NCBI GenBank assembly: GCA_002305965.1
Contig: DBRM01000066.1
Location: forward strand, 14,407-78,406
Reading direction: 5' to 3'
DNA: 64,000 nucleotides
From: Syntrophomonas sp. UBA1368
GTDB taxonomy: Bacteria; Bacillota; Syntrophomonadia; Syntrophomonadales; Syntrophomonadaceae
The notes below the pieces were generated by a model that saw only the letters and a list, made by a program, of their open reading frames with translations, was not told the origin of the DNA and made no database searches. The position numbers and the translations under genes were made by a program. Shown piece by piece: positions 46,350 through 55,307 of the stretch; position 1 is the first letter of the stretch; each line of letters opens with the position of its first letter.

Positions 46350-47072
46350 TTATTCCGCCTCTTCTGTTGTTTTTAGTGGCGAACCAAAAGTAAATTTGAC
46401 CCGACCGTTATAAGCAGGTATTTGTACCTTGTCCGACTTTTGAATATTAACCGGGAACCCTAGAAGTTTTAAGGATTCAAGATAACCGTTTTTGATCAGA
46501 AGTCCACTTTCCAACATAGCAGGATCACCGATGGCTTTAATGGTAAAAGGCGGCGCGATTTTATTCCAATTGATTAGAATAGTCGTGCCTGCACACCTGA
46601 TTTCGGACATGGCAGCAATCCTCTCACCATTGACGGAGATTGCTTCTGCTCCTGAGGCCTTTAGTTCATTGACGATAATTAATAAATCCTGATCATGTAT
46701 TAAACCGGAGCTTATATTTTCATCATTCTGCAAAGCCCGGCTGCTGTCATTTAAGGTCAGTATGATGCCTTTTCCTTCTACCGGGACAAGGCCGGCATAT
46801 AGATTCGCTTTTTGGATTTCTTCCTGCATATCTGCCATCGCCTGGTCAGTTTCACGGGTATTTTCAAGTTTAGCCCGTAATGATATTACCTCCTGGGCTA
46901 AAGTATCCCTTTCTTCCGTTACCGTGTTCAATTCCTGGGTAAGATCTTCTACTCTTGAAGTACTAAGGTTATTCTGTTCGTAGCGTTCTGTTGTCTTAAA
47001 TTGTACAGCCAGCATAATGCCCAATACAATACAGACGATAGCGATTGACAATTGGGCGCCCTTGCTTCTCAT
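46350..47072 (-). CDS. DUF881 family protein (YlxW/YlxX-like)
   Basis: Exported or membrane-anchored protein of 240 residues. One transmembrane segment at residues 8-24 is followed by a coiled coil (about 40-95, many Glu, Gln and Leu) and the DUF881 domain with GIILTLNDSS near 105, LLIIVNELKASGAEAISVNGERI near 135 and PFTIKAIGDP near 180. Bacillus has two such genes (ylxW, ylxX) between divIB and sbp; here there is one. The role in division is not established. AGGTG precedes the ATG. Confidence 0.88.
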   Translation of the reverse strand: MRSKGAQLSIAIVCIVLGIMLAVQFKTTERYEQNNLSTSRVEDLTQELNTVTEERDTLAQEVISLRAKLENTRETDQAMADMQEEIQKANLYAGLVPVEGKGIILTLNDSSRALQNDENISSGLIHDQDLLIIVNELKASGAEAISVNGERIAAMSEIRCAGTTILINWNKIAPPFTIKAIGDPAMLESGLLIKNGYLESLKLLGFPVNIQKSDKVQIPAYNGRVKFTFGSPLKTTEEAE

Positions 47073-47093
47073 CGATAATCACCTTTCCCGAAT

Positions 47094-47834
47094 TTAATCA
47101 TTCATTTTTAAAACTGGCTGGCCGGCAAACCTTAGGTCAACATACTGCAGCACTTCCTGACCTTCTTTTTGCAGGTCGTCTTCTATTTTTATCAGCTGCG
47201 TCAAAAAAGCAGCTTTTTCTTCGCTTCTTTCAAGATTGCCAAACTTAACTTCCGTCCCCCGGTTGGTATACATTATAACTTCCTGCTGCTGATTGTTATA
47301 ATGAAAATCTGATATATTCTGGCGGGCAGAAGCTGACATTTGATCCCATACCTGTTTGATCATATCAATTCCCTCGGCATTTAAAGCTTGTCCCAAAAAA
47401 ATACGCTCTGGCAAGTCATCTAAAGTAATGAGCGGATAATCAAGCCGGGACAGTTTAACAGCCTGGTCAATACAAACCCCCTCTTCATCAATGAAAAGGA
47501 ATTTTTCCTGGTAAGGAATGACTGCCCAGGTTACTCTTTCAGTTATCTGAACTTCGATTTGGCGCGGAAAATGCTTTACGATTTCAACTTGTTTGACCAT
47601 TGGATGAGCAACAAAATCTTTGCTGTATAAACGGGAATTTATTTTAAATATATTGCTTCCGGTCTTAATTTTTGATAAGTCTTCCATTTCTGCAGCAGAT
47701 ATTTGATTTAAGCCCGTAAAATAAACTTTTTCTATATTAAAAAAAGTGCTATTCATAAAAAAATATATACATAGCAACACTATTGATAATACGAGTGCAT
47801 TGCGGAATAACTTACCGAAAAAGTTTTTTTTCAT
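47094..47834 (-). CDS. divIB: Cell division protein DivIB/FtsQ
   Basis: Bitopic division protein of 246 residues. A short basic cytoplasmic tail, one transmembrane helix (about 9-30), the POTRA domain (35-105, NIEKVYFTGLNQISAAEM and HFPRQIEVQITER) and the beta domain follow. It acts with FtsL and DivIC to activate septal wall synthesis. The ATG at 47832-47834 behind AGGAG starts the protein; a frame from 47897 adds an unlikely extra helix. It lies between murA and the DUF881 gene. Confidence 0.9.
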   Translation of the reverse strand: MKKNFFGKLFRNALVLSIVLLCIYFFMNSTFFNIEKVYFTGLNQISAAEMEDLSKIKTGSNIFKINSRLYSKDFVAHPMVKQVEIVKHFPRQIEVQITERVTWAVIPYQEKFLFIDEEGVCIDQAVKLSRLDYPLITLDDLPERIFLGQALNAEGIDMIKQVWDQMSASARQNISDFHYNNQQQEVIMYTNRGTEVKFGNLERSEEKAAFLTQLIKIEDDLQKEGQEVLQYVDLRFAGQPVLKMND

Positions 47835-47934
47835 AAAAAACTTCTCCTGTCGCAAGAATACTGTGACAATTATAGCAAATATCTTTTTTAAAATCATTAA
47901 ATTTCAAGCTGGAGAAAGGAGGGAAAATCTGCTG

Positions 47935-49188
47935 TTAATCAAGCTTGGTTTGAATATCGGCACCTAAACTTTGCAGTTTCAAATGTATGTTATCATAACC
48001 ACGTTCTATATGTTCCAAATGGCTTAAGCGTGTTTCACCTTCAGCATACAACCCGGCCAGAATCAAGGCTGCTCCTGCCCGCAGATCAGTTGCTTCGACA
48101 GCAGCACCTTCCAGATGATTTTTTCCTTTGATAATGGCAACCCGTCCCTCAATTTTAATATCCGCTCCCATTCGCCGCAGTTCCGGAACATGCATAAAAC
48201 GGTTTTCAAAGATCGTTTCCACCATAATACTGGTTCCTTTGGCGACGGACAGCAAAGCCATGAATTGTGGTTGCATATCGGTGGGAAACCCGGGATATGG
48301 CATGGTTTTAATGTCGGTTGAGCGTATTTTTTTGCTGCCGATGATCCGGATCCCCGAACTGTTCAGCATGATTTCCGCTCCAGTCTCTCTCAGTTTCGCA
48401 ATTGTCGGTTGTATGTGTTCATGGATCACATTATCCAGATATATATCTCCACGGGTAATGGCGGCGGCTGTCATAAATGTTCCTGCTTCAATACGGTCAG
48501 GTATCACAGTATGTTCGACTCCACCCAGGCGGGTCACTCCCTCCACCCGAATACAATCCAACCCCGCTCCTCTGATTTTTGCCCCCATGCGGTTAAGAAA
48601 GTTTTGCAGGTCTATGATTTCCGGTTCTCTGGCTGCATTACGGATAATTGTAGTACCAGGGATCAGGGCAGCAGCCATGATAATGTTTTCTGTTGCCCCC
48701 ACACTGGGAAAATCCAACATTATTTCTTTACCGGCTGCATTTCTGTTTATGCCGCTCATGTAGCCATATTCATCGGTTATTTCATAACCGAGACTGTTAA
48801 ATCCTTTCAGATGCAGATCCATCGGCCGGGATCCAATGGCACAGCCACCGGGATAGGCTACCTTCGCCCGGCCAAATCTTGACAATAAAGCCCCCATAAC
48901 CAGGTTTGAAGCCCTCATTTTTCGCGAAATATGTTCAGGCACTTCGAAGGAATCAATGTTGGCACAGTTAATGATCAATACATCTTTTCGCCTCTGTATA
49001 GTGGCTCCTAAGATCTCCAGCACCTCAGACATTACCTTTATATCTTCCAGATCAGGTACACCATTTAATATGATCTCACCATGGGACAAGATACTTGCTG
49101 CCATGATTGGCAAGATCGCATTTTTAGAACCGCTTATTCTCACCTGTCCTTTGAGTGAATTACCGCCTCTGATCAGCAGGTTCTGCAA
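47935..49188 (-). CDS. murA: UDP-N-acetylglucosamine 1-carboxyvinyltransferase
   Basis: MurA, 417 residues, transfers enolpyruvate to UDP-GlcNAc, the first step of peptidoglycan synthesis and the fosfomycin target. The active-site cysteine is in PGGCAIGSRPMDLH near residue 116; SGSKNAILPIMAA with the catalytic lysine is near 20; FPTDMQPQ lies near 305. The TTG start at 49186-49188 is behind GGGGGTG. It takes the place near divIB where murB lies in Bacillus. Bacilli often have two murA genes; whether this is the only copy cannot be seen. Confidence 0.95.
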   Translation of the reverse strand: MQNLLIRGGNSLKGQVRISGSKNAILPIMAASILSHGEIILNGVPDLEDIKVMSEVLEILGATIQRRKDVLIINCANIDSFEVPEHISRKMRASNLVMGALLSRFGRAKVAYPGGCAIGSRPMDLHLKGFNSLGYEITDEYGYMSGINRNAAGKEIMLDFPSVGATENIIMAAALIPGTTIIRNAAREPEIIDLQNFLNRMGAKIRGAGLDCIRVEGVTRLGGVEHTVIPDRIEAGTFMTAAAITRGDIYLDNVIHEHIQPTIAKLRETGAEIMLNSSGIRIIGSKKIRSTDIKTMPYPGFPTDMQPQFMALLSVAKGTSIMVETIFENRFMHVPELRRMGADIKIEGRVAIIKGKNHLEGAAVEATDLRAGAALILAGLYAEGETRLSHLEHIERGYDNIHLKLQSLGADIQTKLD

Positions 49189-49216
49189 GTAAACACCCCC
49201 ACCAAAAATAGAATCT

Positions 49217-50593
49217 TTAGTGATTCATTTTACTGAGTAATTCATGACCCAGCTTCCATATGTCGCCGGCTCCCATCGTAATGATCAAATCGTCAGCCTG
49301 TATGTTACTTAAAAGATAGGATTCTATATCAGTTAATGCAGGAATATAGTGAGCATGATACCCTTTATTCCGGGCTGCATTGAAAACGATTTCTCCTGTT
49401 ATCCCCTCCAGGGGTTTTTCCCCCGCAGAATAGATCCCGGCAATGATCACTTCATCAGCCTGTTCAAAAGCTTCTCCCAGTTGCCGGCCCAATAATTTTG
49501 TCCTTGTATAACGATGGGGCTGAAAAACAACTACAATTCGCCCTGAGGGGTGATAATGCCTTGCTGCTTCTATGGTTGCCATGATTTCTGTGGGATGATG
49601 GGCATAATCATCGACAATGGTTAGCTTGTCGGTATGTCCCATGATTTGAAATCTTCTTTTCGCCCCACAATACTTTCTGATACCTGCCGATATTTTCTCC
49701 CATGGAAGTTGGTTTTCCCATGCAACAGCAATTGCTGCCAAAGCATTAAACGCGTTGTGCTTACCGGGAACAGAAATTTCTGCCTGGCCGATCATACGTC
49801 CCTGCTGGTATACATCAAATTGTGAGCCGCTGCCGGTACTGCGCCAATTTTTCAATTGATAATCGCAGTCTTCATTTTCACCATAAATAATGACCCTGCC
49901 TGCTGCATTCTGTTTAATGTGAAGATTATTTGCATCTCCGCCAAACAGCAAAGCAAAGCCTTCATGGTTTACCTGATTCACGAATTGCCGGAAGGCATCA
50001 TTTAATTTTTCAACTGATTTGTAATAATCGAGATGATCATCTTCAATATTGGTTATGATAGCAATATGAGGCTTTAATTCCAGAAAAGATGCATCACTCT
50101 CATCTGCTTCAACCACAAAAAATTCTCCTTTTCCCAGGCGGGCATTCATGCTGGTCCCCTGTAACTCACCCCCCACTATAAAGGAAGGGTCAACTCCGCA
50201 TTCCTCCAGCACTGTATAGACCATAGCCGAAGTGGTGGTCTTGCCATGAGCACCTGCCACTGCAATGGTATTTTTATCATTTACGATCCTGGCCAGCATT
50301 TCGCCTCTTTTCAGCACTGGGATCCGGTTTTTTACTGCCCATTGTATTTCTTCATTTGACCAGGGAACCGCTGACGAATAAACCACCAGGTCGATTCCTG
50401 CCTCCATGTTGGCAGCAGAATGTCCCTGGTAGGTGATAATACCTGCCTGCTGCAAACCTTCTACTGTTTCGGAAAACTGCAGATCCGATCCACTGACCTT
50501 CATCCCTTGTTCCAGTAAAATTTTAGCAATGCCGCTCATTCCTGCGCCAGCTATTCCAACCATATGAATCCATTTTTTCGAATCGGCGGTCAT
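49217..50593 (-). CDS. murC: UDP-N-acetylmuramate--L-alanine ligase
   Basis: MurC, 458 residues, adds L-alanine to UDP-MurNAc with ATP. The N-terminal Rossmann part has HMVGIAGAGMSGIAKIL near residue 10; the ATP-binding loop AVAGAHGKTTTSAMV is near 110; EADESDASF near 170; DDYAHHPTEI near 325 and the C-terminal TMGAGDIWKLG near 440. The frame opens with TTG at 50602 touching the GGGGAG site; the ATG at 50591-50593 is preferred. It sits beside murG, not in the more distant position it has in Bacillus. Confidence 0.95.
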   Translation of the reverse strand: MTADSKKWIHMVGIAGAGMSGIAKILLEQGMKVSGSDLQFSETVEGLQQAGIITYQGHSAANMEAGIDLVVYSSAVPWSNEEIQWAVKNRIPVLKRGEMLARIVNDKNTIAVAGAHGKTTTSAMVYTVLEECGVDPSFIVGGELQGTSMNARLGKGEFFVVEADESDASFLELKPHIAIITNIEDDHLDYYKSVEKLNDAFRQFVNQVNHEGFALLFGGDANNLHIKQNAAGRVIIYGENEDCDYQLKNWRSTGSGSQFDVYQQGRMIGQAEISVPGKHNAFNALAAIAVAWENQLPWEKISAGIRKYCGAKRRFQIMGHTDKLTIVDDYAHHPTEIMATIEAARHYHPSGRIVVVFQPHRYTRTKLLGRQLGEAFEQADEVIIAGIYSAGEKPLEGITGEIVFNAARNKGYHAHYIPALTDIESYLLSNIQADDLIITMGAGDIWKLGHELLSKMNH

Positions 50594-50696
50594 CTTTTTC
50601 AACTCCCCTATTCAGGTGTGTTCAGTCTATAGTATGAATAATTAATAAAAGTGGTTACACCGTAATTAGCTCGTCCCTTTTCTAGCCGTATGAAGC

Positions 50697-51785
50697 CTAA
50701 GATAGAATGACCTGCATAATCTTCTTAAGTGCATCAGGTTTGGCCTCATTTAGCATATTTTGCCCCATCGTCTTTAGTATAGTTTTATCCTGGCGAATTC
50801 TTTCAATCCGTTTAAAAAGAGTATCTCCATCCAAAAACTCATCAATAATCATATCGGCTGCATTTTTTTCCACCAGGACCCTGGCGTTTTTTTCCTGATG
50901 ATTCTCTGCTGCATAAGGATAGGGGATAAAAATCGCCGGCAATCCCAAAATAGCCAATTCGCTGATGGTACTGGCACCTGCCCGGCATACGGCCAGATCC
51001 GCAGCGGCCAGAGCAATTTCAATGTCATACATATAAGGACGAATAGAAACATTTTCGGGAGGATTTCCTGAAGCATCGCTGATTTGTGTTATGATCTCCT
51101 GATAGTTGGCTTCACCTGTGATCCAGATGACCTGCATCTGCATGCCGCTAATACGAAACAGCATCTCCGACATGGCCTTATTTATACTGGCTGCACCACG
51201 GCTGCCGCCGAAAACGACAAGGGTGAATTGATCGCTTTTTAGCTGCAGCATTTTCCGGGCTGTATCTTTGTCTACCTGACCGATCTCTTTACGCACCGGC
51301 AGTCCCGTTACGGTCAGTGATCTTGCCTGTAAATGCTTTTCTGCTTCCGCAAATGTCAGCATAGTATGGTCCACTTTTTTGGCCAGATGCCGATTCGCCA
51401 ATCCCGGCACTGCATTTTGTTCGTGTATGATGGTTTTGCATCCTAAAACAGCAGCTATATATACCACCGGAAAGGAAACATACCCACCGGTGCCGATAAC
51501 AATATCCGGACCGAATGCACGCAATATATCCCAGGCCTGATAGAAGCTCACCGGGAATCTGGCAATGGTTTTGGTTGCTTTTAACATCGAGCTTCTGTCT
51601 AATCCGCTTATATCTATGGTCTTAAACTCCAAACCGACTTTTGGTACGATGGTGCTTTCCAGTCCTTTTTCCGTTCCGACGTATAAAATTTTAACTTCAG
51701 GCCTTATGGCCTGCAATTCAGCGGCTATTGCCAGGGCAGGATAAATATGCCCTCCGGTTCCTCCACCGCTAATTATTACTTTCAT
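50697..51785 (-). CDS. murG: UDP-GlcNAc:lipid I N-acetylglucosaminyltransferase
   Basis: MurG, 362 residues, a GT-B glycosyltransferase on the inner face of the membrane that makes lipid II. The first glycine loop [17 protein letters not shown] is near residue 6, the second [12 protein letters not shown] near 97, [13 protein letters not shown] near 122, [11 protein letters not shown] near 190 and [24 protein letters not shown] near 262. AGGAGG lies 5 bases before the ATG. A gap of 103 bases to murC follows with no gene or clear terminator. Confidence 0.95.
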   Translation of the reverse strand: MKVIISGGGTGGHIYPALAIAAELQAIRPEVKILYVGTEKGLESTIVPKVGLEFKTIDISGLDRSSMLKATKTIARFPVSFYQAWDILRAFGPDIVIGTGGYVSFPVVYIAAVLGCKTIIHEQNAVPGLANRHLAKKVDHTMLTFAEAEKHLQARSLTVTGLPVRKEIGQVDKDTARKMLQLKSDQFTLVVFGGSRGAASINKAMSEMLFRISGMQMQVIWITGEANYQEIITQISDASGNPPENVSIRPYMYDIEIALAAADLAVCRAGASTISELAILGLPAIFIPYPYAAENHQEKNARVLVEKNAADMIIDEFLDGDTLFKRIERIRQDKTILKTMGQNMLNEAKPDALKKIMQVILS

Positions 51786-51794
51786 TTCATCCTC

Positions 51795-52895
51795 CTATTG
51801 AATGTTGCTGTAACGGGACACGTTTAAAAGCAACCCAACCCCTGCCAGAGTAAATAAAAGCGACGTACCGCCATAACTTATAAATGGCAAAGTGATTCCG
51901 GTTACCGGAAGCAGTCCCGATACGACCCCAATATTTATTGCCGCCTGTAAAACAACCATCACTGTTATCCCTGCTGCCAGCAAACTCCCGAATATATCTG
52001 GTGCATTGAGGGCAATTCTGAACCCCCGCCAGCAGAATAATAAAAACAGAACCAAAACCACAAAAGCGCCAATAAAACCCAGTTCTTCTCCCAGAATAGC
52101 ATAAACAAAATCAGTATATTGCTCAGGTAAATAGAAAAACTTCTGCCGGCTCCTGCCCAGTCCCATTCCGAACAAGCCTCCTGAGCCCAAGGCATATAGA
52201 GACTGGATGGTCTGAAAGCCTTCATCACTGGCGTATTTCCAGGGATCCCAAAATGCATACCATCTCTCCATCCGGTACGGAGCAACAACAATAGCGGCGC
52301 CAATGGCTGCCAGTCCTGCTGCAGCTATGACTCCTAAATGAGCCATATTGGCACCCGCCATGGTGATCATCAAGATAAAGGTACCGGCAATTGCCACCGT
52401 GGTTCCCAGATCGGGCTGCTTCAAGATCAACAAGGAGACCAAAGCCAGCAAACCCAGATAGGGAGCCAATCCTGTTTTGAAATCTCTGATTTTATCAAGA
52501 TTAAGGGATAAACTTTTTGCCATGAACACAACCATAGCCAGTTTCATTAATTCAGAGGGGGTAAAAACAAAAGGAGCAACTCCCAGGAAACGGCTTGATC
52601 CCTTAACTTCAGTTCCCAGCGGGGTAATTACCAGAACCAGGCAAACCAAACCTATTACCAACAGAGGATTAGCCAGATCTTTCAGACGGGAATAATTGAT
52701 CCTCATCACCACAAACATGCCGATCAAACCGAGCACCGCCCAGATCAGCTGCTTTTTTAAATAGTAATAGGCATCATTAAAATTTACACTGGTTGTCACT
52801 GCACTGGAACTAAATACCATGACCAATCCAATTCCAAGCAATGCCAGTGTGGTAACAAACAAAATGAAATCCGGAGGTCCTTTTTTCAGCCGCAT
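51795..52895 (-). CDS. ftsW: SEDS peptidoglycan glycosyltransferase FtsW/SpoVE
   Basis: Polytopic SEDS protein of 366 residues with about ten transmembrane segments. The signature runs from SYGGTSLLFTLAGVGLLLNVSR near the end; VFTPSELMKLAMVVFMA lies near 110 and LGEELGFIGA near 270. It polymerises lipid II with its partner class B PBP, here probably the PASTA protein encoded at 58.2 kb. In Bacillus the gene at this position is spoVE, so a role in spore cortex or general division cannot be separated by sequence alone. ATG behind GAGGAGG. Confidence 0.93.
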   Translation of the reverse strand: MRLKKGPPDFILFVTTLALLGIGLVMVFSSSAVTTSVNFNDAYYYLKKQLIWAVLGLIGMFVVMRINYSRLKDLANPLLVIGLVCLVLVITPLGTEVKGSSRFLGVAPFVFTPSELMKLAMVVFMAKSLSLNLDKIRDFKTGLAPYLGLLALVSLLILKQPDLGTTVAIAGTFILMITMAGANMAHLGVIAAAGLAAIGAAIVVAPYRMERWYAFWDPWKYASDEGFQTIQSLYALGSGGLFGMGLGRSRQKFFYLPEQYTDFVYAILGEELGFIGAFVVLVLFLLFCWRGFRIALNAPDIFGSLLAAGITVMVVLQAAINIGVVSGLLPVTGITLPFISYGGTSLLFTLAGVGLLLNVSRYSNIQ

Positions 52896-52923
52896 GCTTA
52901 TGAATCCTCCTCACAATAAAATC

Positions 52924-54294
52924 CTATTGTTCTTTACTTTCTCCCAGTGAGTGCACTTCCTTACAGAACAAGTCGCCTCGCTGCTCGTAGTTGTCAAACA
53001 TATCCCAACTGGCACATGCCGGCGAAAGCAATACTACTTCCCCTTCCCTGGCCAGCTGATGAGCTTTTTTAATGGCTGCACGTAAATCTTCTACCTCATA
53101 TATATTCGTAAACCCGGTTGTCATGACTGCACTCTTTATTTCCTCTTTGGCTTCGCCTAATAAAATTAAGCCTTTGACCTTTTTCTTAATCGCTTGAGCG
53201 AATGTATCGAAGCGGGAACCTTTGTTGCGGCCGCCGGCAATCAAAATCAACGGTTCATTAAAGCTCTCAATGGCTTTAATGGATGATTCCGGATTGGTTC
53301 CTTTTGAATCATTTATGTATAATACTCCATCAGCAACCCCGACCTCTTCCAGACGATGGCGAACGCCTTTAAAGATTTTCAGAGCTGCTGCAATATGTCT
53401 GGGTTCAATTCCTGCAGCTGCTGCCATAGCTGCCGCACATAAAACATTTTCCTGATTGTGTTTGCCGCGCAGCTTAATTTCCTCAAGTCCGCAAACAACT
53501 TTTCCCTGTTCATTTAATTTAACTATAATTTTGTTTTCCTTTATAAAAACTCCTGATGGCAATTCTCTTTCAGTGGAAAAAAATATTTTTTTTGCTATAC
53601 ACTGCTCGCTGATTTTCAGCAAAACCGGATCTTCATAATTAAAGATCACATAATCATCCGGCTGCTGGTTTTCAAAGATCCTGCTCTTGGCTTTAATATA
53701 ATTTTCCATGCTCTTATGCCGGTCAATATGGTCAGGAGTTATATTGAGCAAACCACAGATATGAGGCCGGAAAGTTTTTATGGTTTCCAGCTGAAAACTG
53801 GAAATTTCCGCCACGGCTATATCTATATCCGTCCCGTCAATGACTGTGGTTAATGCCAGTCCGATATTTCCGCATGCCGCCGACTTTTTTCCTGCAGCAG
53901 CTAATATTTCCTGCAGCAGGGTGGTGGTAGTGGTTTTACCATTGGTACCTGTTACTGCATAAATTTCAGTGGATGCTTTTTTGATAAGATAAGCCAATTC
54001 CACTTCACTAATAACCGGTATTTCAGCAGCCAAAGCAGTAGAAATCGGTTCAGTGTCAGGTTTTATTCCGGGGCTTACAATAAGCAGGTCAAAAGCATTG
54101 ACATCCAAATCTGACCAGGATGAACAAACTGTAACTTTATCAGCCAGCTCCGTGTGCAGAATCCGAACAATTTCATTGCGATCCTTTTTATCACACACGG
54201 TGATATCTGCCCCTCGGGATAATAGTACTTTAATAGCTGCTCTGCCACTTATGCCTGCGCCCACAACCAGCACTTTTTTCGCTGTAAAATCCAA
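52924..54294 (-). CDS. murD: UDP-N-acetylmuramoylalanine--D-glutamate ligase
   Basis: MurD, 456 residues, adds D-glutamate. The N-terminal VLVVGAGISGRAAIKVL, the ATP loop YAVTGTNGKTTTTTLLQ near 113, NITPDHIDRHKSMENYI near 185 and YINDSKGTNPESSIKAIESF near 320 identify it. The C-terminus has LLSPACASWDMFDNYEQRG. The start is TTG at 54292-54294, one base after the mraY stop; the ribosome binding site lies in the mraY 3' end (GGAAGTG). mraY-murD-ftsW-murG is the standard order. Confidence 0.95.
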   Translation of the reverse strand: MDFTAKKVLVVGAGISGRAAIKVLLSRGADITVCDKKDRNEIVRILHTELADKVTVCSSWSDLDVNAFDLLIVSPGIKPDTEPISTALAAEIPVISEVELAYLIKKASTEIYAVTGTNGKTTTTTLLQEILAAAGKKSAACGNIGLALTTVIDGTDIDIAVAEISSFQLETIKTFRPHICGLLNITPDHIDRHKSMENYIKAKSRIFENQQPDDYVIFNYEDPVLLKISEQCIAKKIFFSTERELPSGVFIKENKIIVKLNEQGKVVCGLEEIKLRGKHNQENVLCAAAMAAAAGIEPRHIAAALKIFKGVRHRLEEVGVADGVLYINDSKGTNPESSIKAIESFNEPLILIAGGRNKGSRFDTFAQAIKKKVKGLILLGEAKEEIKSAVMTTGFTNIYEVEDLRAAIKKAHQLAREGEVVLLSPACASWDMFDNYEQRGDLFCKEVHSLGESKEQ

Positions 54295-54295
54295 A

Positions 54296-55282
54296 TCATT
54301 GCACTTCCAATCCCGTAAAATAAAATATCAGCATTCCTGTGATCATAAATATCAAAGCCATAAGCCAAAAGCATTTCACGACTTTTGTCTCTGGCCAGCC
54401 CTTTAATTCAAAATGATGATGTATCGGTGCCATAAGAAAAACTCTCTTGCGGGTCGCTTTAAAAGATATTACCTGGATTATGTCACTTAATGCCTCTATT
54501 ACAAATATTCCCCCTATAATGAGTAAATATATTTCTGTTCCGGTCAGTGCAGCAACTGCAACCAGCGCGCCTCCCAAAGCCATAGAGCCGGTATCCCCCA
54601 TAAAAACACGGGCCGGATAACGATTGAATACTAAAAAACCAGCACAAGCACCAGCCAGTGCGGCGCAAAAAACTGCCAGAGAATAATGTGCGGTTGTATA
54701 AGCAATAAAACCAAAAGCAACCGCTGCAAATATGGTAACTCCTGACGCTAACCCGTCCAGACCGTCTGTTAAATTAACACTGTTAGCTGTGGCGATCAGT
54801 ACAATAATAATGAAGGGGATATACATCATGCCCAAATCCAGTTCCTGTCCGGTAAAAGGAATTAAGACAGTTGTTCCCCGATCAAAATAATAAAGCAGCA
54901 AAAAGCTTAATAACAAGCCAGCTACAAGCTGCAACCCTATTTTTTCCCGGGCTCTCAGACCTAAGGAACGTTTTAAAACCACCTTGATATAATCATCCCA
55001 AAACCCGATACCGCCGAACGCCAGCATTAAAAGTACCGCTGTCAATGCCTCTTCACTTCTGCCTGCCATAATAAAAGTAGCGATCATAACCGCAGTAATA
55101 ATCAAGACACCTCCCATGGTAGGTGTACCAGCCTTGAGCAGATGCCTTTGCGGTCCGTCATCCCGTATGTTCTGACCTATTTTAAGTCGGGTCAGATAAG
55201 GTATCATGATAGGTGCGGGGAGAATGCACATGATGACGGCTAATAAAAAGGCAAATATAATCGCTATAGTATATTCCTGCAT
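54296..55282 (-). CDS. mraY: Phospho-N-acetylmuramoyl-pentapeptide transferase
   Basis: MraY, 328 residues and about ten transmembrane helices, transfers phospho-MurNAc-pentapeptide to undecaprenyl phosphate to make lipid I. The catalytic region has KAGTPTMGG near residue 50, FWDDYIKV near 95, ANSVNLTDGLDGLA near 165, VFMGDTGSMALGG near 228, and APIHHHFELKGW near 293. A TTG directly before the ATG at 55280-55282 extends the frame by one codon; the ATG has the better spacing to GGGGGC. Confidence 0.96.
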   Translation of the reverse strand: MQEYTIAIIFAFLLAVIMCILPAPIMIPYLTRLKIGQNIRDDGPQRHLLKAGTPTMGGVLIITAVMIATFIMAGRSEEALTAVLLMLAFGGIGFWDDYIKVVLKRSLGLRAREKIGLQLVAGLLLSFLLLYYFDRGTTVLIPFTGQELDLGMMYIPFIIIVLIATANSVNLTDGLDGLASGVTIFAAVAFGFIAYTTAHYSLAVFCAALAGACAGFLVFNRYPARVFMGDTGSMALGGALVAVAALTGTEIYLLIIGGIFVIEALSDIIQVISFKATRKRVFLMAPIHHHFELKGWPETKVVKCFWLMALIFMITGMLIFYFTGLEVQ

Positions 55283-55307
55283 CAAAGATGCCCCCTAAAG
55301 ATAATTG

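Noticed and set aside
48128..48763. 211-codon open frame on the plus strand
   Set aside because: It lies wholly antisense to murA, has no ribosome binding site, and its translation resembles no protein. It is a shadow of a conserved gene.
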